Shown here piece after piece: positions 8,040-14,921 of a DNA stretch of 19,058 nucleotides. The translations under genes and the position numbers were made by a program. This DNA comes from JAYWFX01 sp043778575 (GTDB lineage Bacteria; Patescibacteriota; JACMRA01): NCBI GenBank assembly GCA_043778575.1, contig JAYWFX010000077.1:1-19058 (forward strand). Direction: 5' to 3'. Each line of letters begins with the position of its first letter. Position 1 is the stretch's first letter. The notes under the pieces are model-generated. The model did no database searches. It saw nothing but the letters and a program-made list of their open reading frames with translations, and had not been told where the DNA came from.

Positions 8040-8040
8040 G
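8024..8040. repeat. Inverted repeat CTTGAC-5-GTCAAG between divergent genes
   Basis: CTTGAC (8024-8029) and GTCAAG (8035-8040) are perfect inverted 6-mers around 5 nt. Each arm also reads as a -35 hexamer, TTGACA on the plus strand and TTGACT on the minus strand. It may be an operator for the tRNA and membrane-protein genes or simply two opposed -35 elements. Confidence 0.4.
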
Positions 8041-8072
8041 TCGGTACCATCAGTATCAAAACAATAACCACA

Positions 8073-8078
8073 TATACT
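8073..8078 (+). promoter_or_regulatory. -10 element TATACT, leaderless arrangement
   Basis: TATACT ends 9 nt before the ATG at 8088, with no Shine-Dalgarno sequence between. No good -35 is found 16-18 nt upstream; the TTGACA at 8025-8030 is too far away. The transcript for the two-gene unit starting at 8088 would have a leader of only a few bases. Confidence 0.45.
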
Positions 8079-8087
8079 ATATTCTAA

Positions 8088-8876
8088 ATGCCCGAAAACA
8101 ACATCAAAACCAACTCTCAAACTTCAAATATGAGTCCTAAGCCTGCATCTGCCTCCACACCTAAATATATCGCAGTGGCTATACTCGGTGCTATTTTAGT
8201 GTTTGGACTGGCTGGCTGGTACGTAAAAAACAACAATGACGAAACAAAGAAAAAAGATGATATTGCTGCACAAAGAAGTAAAAAAGATGATGACGAAAAA
8301 ATGAAGCGTGATGACATGATGAAAAAAATGGACAAGCAGGAAATGAGCAAAGAGACAGGCAAAGAAATGAAGATGAGTAAAGACGAACCAACGAATCCAT
8401 CAGCTAATCTCAGTGGCATATACACAGGGCAAGCTGCACTCCTGACGCAGTCACTAGGTTTTCCAAAGTCTACATTTAGCTTAAACAGTGCTGATATGAC
8501 TTTGGACGCTGAGGGTTTGGATCTAGCACTACTACAAAGACCAGAATTTCAAGTCGGCGGTGTATATCCAAAGGTAAAACTTGCTGCAAAAGGAAAAGTA
8601 TCTCCAAAAGCTGACGACACAGTGGATCTGATAGTCACGTCACTCACACCTATGTTTGTGGTCATGCTAAACGGCACTGAAACACCTGTAGATTCTGCTT
8701 CATCTCAGGCAATTTTGATTGGGTTGTCAAAAGTAGGTATCGTTATCCCGACAATATCAGAGAGTGCCCCAGCTACCATATCAGCCACAATAAATGCTAC
8801 CACCACTGGTATTTCTATCAAATCAACCTCCACCTCACCGCTTTTTGCTATGTTTGAAGGGGCTAAAGTAGGGTAG
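8088..8876 (+). CDS. Single-pass membrane protein with Met/Lys/Asp-rich stalk, 262 aa
   Basis: A short polar cytoplasmic N-terminus (1-26) leads into one transmembrane helix (27-46, YIAVAILGAILVFGLAGWYV). A highly charged stretch of Lys, Asp and Glu follows (47-100), which includes seven methionines between residues 72 and 96 and is probably a coiled coil or extended stalk. Residues 108-262 are a Ser/Thr/Ala-rich, beta-prone domain that I do not recognise and that should lie outside the membrane. It has no lipobox. The stop codon is separated by one base from the start of the PEP-synthase-like gene, so the two are almost certainly co-transcribed and translationally coupled. A functional link is likely, but its nature cannot be read from sequence. 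The Met-rich segment could bind soft metals such as copper, although low complexity alone may explain it. Confidence 0.7.
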   Translation: MPENNIKTNSQTSNMSPKPASASTPKYIAVAILGAILVFGLAGWYVKNNNDETKKKDDIAAQRSKKDDDEKMKRDDMMKKMDKQEMSKETGKEMKMSKDEPTNPSANLSGIYTGQAALLTQSLGFPKSTFSLNSADMTLDAEGLDLALLQRPEFQVGGVYPKVKLAAKGKVSPKADDTVDLIVTSLTPMFVVMLNGTETPVDSASSQAILIGLSKVGIVIPTISESAPATISATINATTTGISIKSTSTSPLFAMFEGAKVG

Positions 8877-8877
8877 T

Positions 8878-11127
8878 ATGTACACCAAAACCTTTTCTGA
8901 AGTTACTGCAAACGATGTATATTTAGTGGGAGGTAAAGGGGCTTCATTGGGTGAGATGACTCGAGCTGGTATTATGGTTCCAAACGGATTCGTGATTACG
9001 ACCAAAGCACATACAGTCTCGACGCCAGATTTGATTGCAGAAATATATCGTGAGTTTGATATCCTCAACTGTGAGTTTGTGGCTGTTCGATCGAGTGCAA
9101 ACTGTGAGGATTCAGCGGATAATTCGTTTGCAGGGCAGTTTGATACTTTTCTAAACATCACCAGAGAAAATCTGATTGAGAGTGTTCAAAAGTGCTGGCA
9201 AGGTGTATATTCTGATAGATGCAAATCCTATTTAGATGAAAAAAATATCGATCCAAACTCTGTCGAAATTGCGGTAGTAATCCAGAAGATGATTCAGCCA
9301 GAGGTCGCAGGTGTAGCCTTTACTATTCATCCAATTACCAATGACAGGAACCAAATATATATCGAATGTGCTCTCGGGCTTGGTGAGGCGGTTGTGGCTG
9401 GAATGGTCACTCCTGATGGGTATTTGTACTCAAAACAAACCAATAAAATCCTAGAGGTAGATATCAACACTCAAACCAAAGGACTTTTTAAAGACGAGTT
9501 TAATCAAAATAGGTGGCTAGATATATCTCCTGAAAAAGGAAATACCCAAAAACTCTCAAACCCACAAATCATTGAACTGGCTCAGCTATGTCTACATATC
9601 GAAATTCATTATGATTTCCCCTGTGATATCGAGTGGTGCCTGTTTGAAAACAATTTTTATATTGTCCAAAGTAGACCGATCACCACCAATACGGTCACAG
9701 AAATCAGTAATTATTCTAAAAAATACATAGCACAACGATCTCGACATGGAATTTTACCTAATCCTGCCTATTGGAATTATCTTTCGGAGTCTTCTCGATT
9801 TAGTGAACTACACGCATATATAGATGAGAGTGGGTATTTTACAGCATTTTACGAGGAGAGTGAGTGGCAAGACAATGAGCAAGAAGTTTTTCGAGAGATT
9901 CAAACCAATCCATACTATATTACCCAAGTCGTCGAAGCACAGGAAAAGATTGGACAAAAACTCCTCTCAGTTATCCATACAGCATATTCTGATTATTACA
10001 CCCGTCTTGATGAATTATGTGATATGTGGGTGAAATTTGATAGGTCTCAAGTGTTTGCCTGGTTTTTGGGTGCTGAACCACTTCACAATCACCTCCAAAC
10101 TCTGTACCCAAATTTGAGTCAAGGTGATTTTCATACCATGGTTACTCCTCATCAGATAACACAAGCAACAAACCAAGAGCTAGAAGTTCTTTTTCTCACG
10201 CTTCGATATCAAAGTGGTGAAACATTTGATGATTTAGCAGTACATATACATCGGATATCTCAGAAATATTTTTGGATGAGTTTTGGATACAATGGCCCAA
10301 AGATTCAAGACGCTAGTTTCTATCAAGATATAATTTTGGAAAACTCAGCTATGCGATCTCAGGATGTTCAGGCTAGAATTGAAGAAATTCAAATGATGAG
10401 TCAGAGGGTTGCGGAGAAGCAACAGAGAATAGTTTGGAGCAAAGATATTTTAAAAGAACATGTCAGATTGTTTGAGGATCTGAGACTTTTGACAGTGCTT
10501 CAGGATGAACGAAAAAGATACCATTTTCAACTGCATATTGCCTACAATGATTTGCTAAAAAAAGTTGGTATACAAAAATCTGTTGATCTTGAGTGGTTAT
10601 ATTATTTGACAAACGATGAGATCAAAAGTCTCAGTGCAGAGCAGATCGAAATATTGTATCAGAAACGAAAAAAAAGTGTGATAATCAGCACAGCTAATGG
10701 AGTTACGAAAATGTTTGATTCGTGTGATAATCTCTTCTCAAAAACTAAGAAGATGCTATGCGGCGAGGAGAAGTTGGTCAATATCGTACAGGACACAATA
10801 TCAGGATACGGAGCAAGTCTTGGCAAAGTGACTGGCAGAATACAAAAGATCTTTAGTTCAGAAATGATTAGTGAGTTTGTAGCTGGAAATATTTTGGTGA
10901 GTGGTATGACCTCTCCTGAGTTTCCCCCAGCGATACAAAAGTCAATTGCAATTATTACGGATGAAGGTGGAATTACCTGCCATGCGGCTATAGTCGCTCG
11001 AGAATTCAAAAAACCCTGCATAATCGGTACTAAATTTGCCACCGAACTCCTCAACGATGGTGATCTAGTTGAAGTGGATGCAAATAGCGGTGTGGTGAGG
11101 ATTTTGGAGAGATTAATCACTCTTTAG
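8878..11127 (+). CDS. Phosphoenolpyruvate synthase-like phosphotransferase lacking the PEP/pyruvate-binding barrel, 749 aa
   Basis: The N-terminal ATP-binding domain of the PEP synthase/PPDK family spans about 1-270: VGGKGASLGEM (17-27), VAVRSSANCED (68-78), PEVAGVAFTIHP (141-152), GLGEAVV, DIEW and QSRPIT (264-269). The C-terminus carries the mobile phosphohistidine domain, GGITCHAAIVAREF with catalytic His702, followed by only 47 residues. PEP synthases have a further C-terminal barrel for pyruvate and PEP, and it is absent here. Instead about 380 unrecognised, largely helical residues lie between the two domains. That order (ATP domain, substrate domain, His domain) matches rifampicin phosphotransferase, but the TCHA motif is more like PEP synthase. 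It probably forms AMP and phosphate while phosphorylating an unknown acceptor via His702. The helical part normally between the first two ATP motifs is short. Coupled to the upstream membrane protein. Confidence 0.75.
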   Translation: MYTKTFSEVTANDVYLVGGKGASLGEMTRAGIMVPNGFVITTKAHTVSTPDLIAEIYREFDILNCEFVAVRSSANCEDSADNSFAGQFDTFLNITRENLIESVQKCWQGVYSDRCKSYLDEKNIDPNSVEIAVVIQKMIQPEVAGVAFTIHPITNDRNQIYIECALGLGEAVVAGMVTPDGYLYSKQTNKILEVDINTQTKGLFKDEFNQNRWLDISPEKGNTQKLSNPQIIELAQLCLHIEIHYDFPCDIEWCLFENNFYIVQSRPITTNTVTEISNYSKKYIAQRSRHGILPNPAYWNYLSESSRFSELHAYIDESGYFTAFYEESEWQDNEQEVFREIQTNPYYITQVVEAQEKIGQKLLSVIHTAYSDYYTRLDELCDMWVKFDRSQVFAWFLGAEPLHNHLQTLYPNLSQGDFHTMVTPHQITQATNQELEVLFLTLRYQSGETFDDLAVHIHRISQKYFWMSFGYNGPKIQDASFYQDIILENSAMRSQDVQARIEEIQMMSQRVAEKQQRIVWSKDILKEHVRLFEDLRLLTVLQDERKRYHFQLHIAYNDLLKKVGIQKSVDLEWLYYLTNDEIKSLSAEQIEILYQKRKKSVIISTANGVTKMFDSCDNLFSKTKKMLCGEEKLVNIVQDTISGYGASLGKVTGRIQKIFSSEMISEFVAGNILVSGMTSPEFPPAIQKSIAIITDEGGITCHAAIVAREFKKPCIIGTKFATELLNDGDLVEVDANSGVVRILERLITL

Positions 11128-12678
11128 AGGTGTGGATTTCTTTGGTTTTGCCCTCGATCTTGGTGTTTTTGTGGATGTTTTTGGGATTATTCCTAATTGG
11201 ATTGTCAGTCTTTCTCGCACTTGCTTTCTAATATCGCTAATTATTTTACCGTTTTTTTGCCTAGTTTCTGCGTAATCTAGCATGTGCTTTGAGATCTCAA
11301 TCACGTCTTTTGGAGTTTTACAGTGGGTATATTCGGGGCACCAGTATTTGATGTACTGCAGATCTGGATCACGTTCTGTCATGTTTGTATCTGGGTTGTA
11401 TATCCTAAATGTCTGCGAAAACGGATTGGTAATTCCAGCCTGCATTTGCCACTGCCAGTGATTGATAGCCACATCTCCATCGACCAGTTGAGTCATGAAA
11501 TACTGCGCCCCCCAATGCCAACTCACCCCACAGTTTATCGTCAAAAATGTAGCATTCATAGCTCTCATCCTAAAGTTCATGTATCCTTGGGTGTTGAGTT
11601 GCCGCATAGACGCATCGACCATAGCAAATCCTGTTTGTCCGTTTTTCCATCGCTCAAAATACTCTACCCTCTCGCCCTGTAACTCTATAAATTGATATAC
11701 CGAATTAAACTCAGGATAGTGGTTTTGCCAGCCAATACTCGGATCCTTTACTAGTTTACCATTAAAATGATCTCTCCAGCGTAGCCTTTCTTCGAATGAT
11801 TTTAGGGAAAAGGCGTGTTTTGAATTGATTTGTAGTCGTTTTTGGCGGGATCTTTGATAAATTACTCTAGTTGAAATAGTCCCAAAGGCTATGTGCGGGC
11901 TTAGGTGTGAAGTTGCTCCAATTTGCGATAACCACGGGCGTGAAAGTTTCCAGTGATAACCATCTGATCTGTGTTCCAAAAAACTCTCGAGTACCAGATG
12001 AGCACGGGTCTCGCCCCCAGTAAACAGCTCAGATTTGGGTTGGTTGGTAGTATTAAATCTATCCAGAAGTTGTTGCGGCTGTGTGCTGACTATACCTTGT
12101 CTATCATGATCCATAATCTCATAATTAATAATCTGTGTTGGCTCTGGAAATAGTTGATTTTGTTGATGTGTATAGTATTCTTTGCCCCAATTCTCTCCAT
12201 ATTTATGGTTAGGTGTCGTAAAGTTACTCATCCCCTGCATCACCTTCCAGTTATTCTTTTCAAATAGTTCGCGCACTTGTTTGTCTCTCTCTAGCCCATA
12301 TCGTACCTGTGTATCTTCACTAAAATACAATTCAGGAACCAAACCAATCTTTTGTAGGCTAGTTGCTAAATGTGTCAGCGACGATAGCGTATTTCCCTCC
12401 AAGATGGTGAGTTTGGATCCGAGATCATTCAACCTGTTATCTAAATCGACCAGTGATTCAAAGAGAAAATGCACTCGTTTCCAGCCTATTTGCGGTTGAT
12501 TATAAAACCAAGGATCTACACAAAAGACAAATATAGTCGGGTTTTGGTTGGTGGTTGCTAGGTGTACAATCTGACTATCAAGTAGTCTCAAATCACGGCG
12601 AAACCAAACGATGTTTATGGATTGTGTGGATCTCAAAGATGTTGTTGAGGGTGTCGTTTGAAGTAGCATCTGGTTCAT
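11113..12678 (-). CDS. DNA photolyase/cryptochrome-family FAD protein, 521 aa
   Basis: The N-terminal photolyase domain begins with INIVWFRRDLRLLDSQ (about 21-36) and should bind an antenna cofactor. The C-terminal FAD domain follows from about residue 225: GGETRAH, SRPWLSQIGATSHLSPHIAFGTIS, LRWRDHF, GFAMVDASMRQL, then YMNFRMRAM and HWQWQMQAGI, which are the FAD and active-site helices of class I photolyases. The motifs WQMQAG and FRIYNP resemble a subgroup common in cyanobacteria. It would repair UV-induced pyrimidine dimers with light, or act as a cryptochrome; sequence alone does not decide. The last 25 residues are very basic (PRSRAKPKK) and may help bind DNA. The ATG at 12678 is chosen over a GTG one codon earlier. 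The 3' end overlaps the convergent PEP-synthase-like gene by 15 bp. Confidence 0.9.
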   Translation of the reverse strand: MNQMLLQTTPSTTSLRSTQSINIVWFRRDLRLLDSQIVHLATTNQNPTIFVFCVDPWFYNQPQIGWKRVHFLFESLVDLDNRLNDLGSKLTILEGNTLSSLTHLATSLQKIGLVPELYFSEDTQVRYGLERDKQVRELFEKNNWKVMQGMSNFTTPNHKYGENWGKEYYTHQQNQLFPEPTQIINYEIMDHDRQGIVSTQPQQLLDRFNTTNQPKSELFTGGETRAHLVLESFLEHRSDGYHWKLSRPWLSQIGATSHLSPHIAFGTISTRVIYQRSRQKRLQINSKHAFSLKSFEERLRWRDHFNGKLVKDPSIGWQNHYPEFNSVYQFIELQGERVEYFERWKNGQTGFAMVDASMRQLNTQGYMNFRMRAMNATFLTINCGVSWHWGAQYFMTQLVDGDVAINHWQWQMQAGITNPFSQTFRIYNPDTNMTERDPDLQYIKYWCPEYTHCKTPKDVIEISKHMLDYAETRQKNGKIISDIRKQVRERLTIQLGIIPKTSTKTPRSRAKPKKSTPLKSD

Positions 12679-12687
12679 CACAAAGAG

Positions 12688-12693
12688 AATATC
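12688..12693 (-). promoter_or_regulatory. Weak -10-like element before the photolyase gene
   Basis: On the minus strand GATATT ends 9 nt before the ATG at 12678, the same spacing as at 3450, 7851 and 8088. It matches the -10 consensus at 4 of 6 positions and no clear -35 accompanies it. TAGATA, two bases further upstream, is an alternative reading. Confidence 0.25.
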
Positions 12694-12803
12694 TAAAGAG
12701 TTTACTCATCCAAAGATTTATGTAAAGCCAGAGTTAAAGGCAGAACTACTATTTCGAAATCCACGAAAATAAATAGTTACTTTGCAAAAAGCTAATTGAG
12801 TGC

Positions 12804-12809
12804 TAATAT
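12804..12809 (+). promoter_or_regulatory. -10-like element before the cyclase-like gene
   Basis: TGC then TAATAT ends 10 nt before the ATG at 12820, and TTTGCA (12781-12786) lies 17 nt upstream as a weak -35. There is no Shine-Dalgarno sequence. This supports the ATG at 12820 rather than the in-frame TTG at 12796, which would lie upstream of the transcript start. Confidence 0.35.
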
Positions 12810-12819
12810 ATGCTCATTA

Positions 12820-14220
12820 ATGGCAGAAAAATTAGTTGATACAGACATACAAAGTCGAAAATTCCTCCTAGGCGGTGCACATTCGATTGCTCAATGGTTG
12901 GCTTTTATGACTGGGAAAGAGAGTAAACCTGCTGGTGAATATAGAGATAGGACAAAAGAATATATTGATACACTTAACCAGATGTTTGCCCTTCCGAAGG
13001 TTGTGTGTGGCTCAGCTGAAAACACTGTAACTATAACCCAAGAAATGAGTGATGGAGAATGGTATGGTGAAGCACGATTATCTGAGTACTATAGAAAATT
13101 CCTTACTCTAATGGCAAAAAAAATAGAATCCCAAGAACGCACAGCTGTGAGGATAGTCGAAGAAGACATAACCAGTGTGTGTGAACTTTTTTACAAACCT
13201 CGGAAAATAAGATGTAAAACATCAACAGGTTCTATCATTATTACACTGACTCCTATAGGGATAGATGAGGATTGTCGTGTATATTATTTAGTTAGTCCAG
13301 AAGTCAAACCACTAAAAAATATTTTGAACATGCAGTTTAATATGCAGTATTTTTTGGATGGCAAAGTACCAATAAATGTAAACGGTGAATCTCTGAGAGC
13401 AAATCAAATTAGAGTTGTCAGTGGTCAAGATATCACACTAAATATTGCCAAAGATAAATTTACTATCACAATTCCTCAACCAAGTTTCCCGCAAGGGTTA
13501 GAGAAAATGTATAATCAAAGTATCTCAGCTATGAACGCACCTCGGTACGTAAATTATAGCAATATGCCACAACCGTCATCGCAGAATAATGTAGGTATTC
13601 AGAGAGAAGTTGTTGGGAATAAATGTGTTTTGGCCGTCACTCTGGATCTAGGAGGATTTAGCGATTATCTCAAGCAAGCTAGCGAGGGAAAAATATTTCA
13701 GAATGGAAAAAGACTCACACTATACCAAGCCAAATCTGGAGTAAACCAACTTCTTTCGATGATAGAAACACAAATCTATACACTATTCCAAATGAGCAGT
13801 TTTATGGACAGCAAAGTCACGTTTACTGGTGATGGACTACATATCTGGGTACCAATCGAGAATCGATCAGATGGTATGAAGGAACTACTCGTAAATATTG
13901 TGAGTAGAATCTATACAATCATCGAATCAAATCGTACTCAATCTAATATTACATTGCCAACTAGAGTCGGAGTCGCGATATCAGCAACAAGTAACCCGGG
14001 GGACGCAATAGCCAGATCAGAAATCGCCCAAAGTACAGGGAAAGGAGTTCTTGCAAGTGGAAAATTGGATAGGAAGAATTTTGTGATGATGCTTGGCCCG
14101 TATCTCTCTGACACAATCGACGTGCCTACAATGCGCATAACAGGTTGTGCTGGTTTACTCAAATCACTACTACCAGAACAAGAGGTTGGTATATTTGAAC
14201 CAAAGCTTGCACCAGCCTAA
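12820..14220 (+). CDS. Protein with C-terminal class III nucleotide-cyclase-like domain, 466 aa
   Basis: Residues about 268-430 resemble the class III adenylate/guanylate cyclase homology domain. LAVTLDLGGFSDYL carries the first metal-binding Asp (Asp276), VTFTGDGLHIWVP carries the second (Asp338) in the usual GDG context, RVGVAIS follows near 382, and then GDAIARSEIAQSTGKGVLASG occupies the place of the NxxxR helix. Arg399 is present there, but the usual Asn four residues earlier is Asp. The domain could make cAMP or cGMP, or be a degenerate relative. The N-terminal 265 residues are unrecognised: helical up to about 125, then beta-rich, then a Pro/Gln/Asn linker. They may be a sensor. No membrane segment or signal peptide is seen. 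The ATG at 12820 is preferred; a TTG eight codons upstream is possible. It lies 68 bp before the ABC importer genes on the same strand. Confidence 0.6.
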   Translation: MAEKLVDTDIQSRKFLLGGAHSIAQWLAFMTGKESKPAGEYRDRTKEYIDTLNQMFALPKVVCGSAENTVTITQEMSDGEWYGEARLSEYYRKFLTLMAKKIESQERTAVRIVEEDITSVCELFYKPRKIRCKTSTGSIIITLTPIGIDEDCRVYYLVSPEVKPLKNILNMQFNMQYFLDGKVPINVNGESLRANQIRVVSGQDITLNIAKDKFTITIPQPSFPQGLEKMYNQSISAMNAPRYVNYSNMPQPSSQNNVGIQREVVGNKCVLAVTLDLGGFSDYLKQASEGKIFQNGKRLTLYQAKSGVNQLLSMIETQIYTLFQMSSFMDSKVTFTGDGLHIWVPIENRSDGMKELLVNIVSRIYTIIESNRTQSNITLPTRVGVAISATSNPGDAIARSEIAQSTGKGVLASGKLDRKNFVMMLGPYLSDTIDVPTMRITGCAGLLKSLLPEQEVGIFEPKLAPA

Positions 14221-14288
14221 TCATTTGACTTGGATCGCTGTTATTTTTTGGCTGCAGTTTTTTATTGACACAAATCTGGTCTGCGTAG

Positions 14289-14921
14289 ATGGTCTCATAC
14301 ATGAAACTCGGTCCGTACAACCTCCATCGACCCAATGTACTGCACATTCGTGATTTTGAAATAGATCTAAACAAGCCTATTTATCATCTCTGGGGTGAAA
14401 ACGGCGTAGGAAAATCAACCCTCCTAAAACTCATTCTGAATCAGTGCATAACCCAAAAAATACCTTTTGCTTTTGTAGATCAAAACTATCGATTGAGTTG
14501 GATGTGGTGGATGAGTGTCAGAGAAAACCTCATGATGCCCCTAAAAAATACTAAAAAGAATATTACCAGTCTCAACGATCTGCCAGAATATCAATCTCAG
14601 CAAAGTTGGCTCACACAGCTCATAGATACTCCCGCTGGATACCTAGACAAGATACATCTCAGTGGGGGGCAACTACAGCGACTGGTTATGTTTCGTGAGC
14701 TACTCCTCAAGCCGCGAATAGTGCTACTGGATGAAGCCTTTTCCGCACTTGATATCGATGTCGTGAGACAACAAACCCAATGGCTCCTAGATCAACAACA
14801 AACAACTGGTTTTCAGATTATTTCTATTGCTCATGATCGCCGTGTGCTAGACTGTATGCCGGGTGTTGTCATGAATCTCAGTCTGTCATCAACCAAAGAA
14901 TTAGAATGCAAGTATGTCTAA
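14289..14921 (+). CDS. ABC importer ATPase, nitrate/sulfonate/taurine (SsuB/TauB) type, 210 aa
   Basis: All ATPase motifs are present: Walker A GENGVGKST, a Q-loop in VDQNYRLSWMW (the pattern of SsuB/TauB/NrtD-type ATPases), the signature LSGGQLQR, Walker B IVLLDEAFSALD and the H-loop AHDRR. At 210 residues it is on the short side for the family (about 230-260) and lacks any C-terminal regulatory extension. The start could be ATG 14289 or ATG 14301 (MKLGPYNL); neither has a good Shine-Dalgarno sequence. Its end overlaps the permease-binding-protein gene by 8 bp (ATGTCTAA), a sign of coupled translation. It would work as a homodimer energising that permease. The substrate is unknown; candidates for this type are sulfonates, taurine, nitrate or thiamine-pyrimidine precursors. 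Confidence 0.88.
   Translation: MVSYMKLGPYNLHRPNVLHIRDFEIDLNKPIYHLWGENGVGKSTLLKLILNQCITQKIPFAFVDQNYRLSWMWWMSVRENLMMPLKNTKKNITSLNDLPEYQSQQSWLTQLIDTPAGYLDKIHLSGGQLQRLVMFRELLLKPRIVLLDEAFSALDIDVVRQQTQWLLDQQQTTGFQIISIAHDRRVLDCMPGVVMNLSLSSTKELECKYV

Noticed and set aside
11323..11682. Plus-strand open frames inside the photolyase gene
   Set aside because: They are shadows of the strongly supported minus-strand gene; their translations show no domain and their composition is odd.
14225..14270. TTGACT and TTGACA before the ABC ATPase gene as promoters
   Set aside because: Neither has a plausible -10 at 16-18 nt; transcription may continue from the cyclase-like gene instead.
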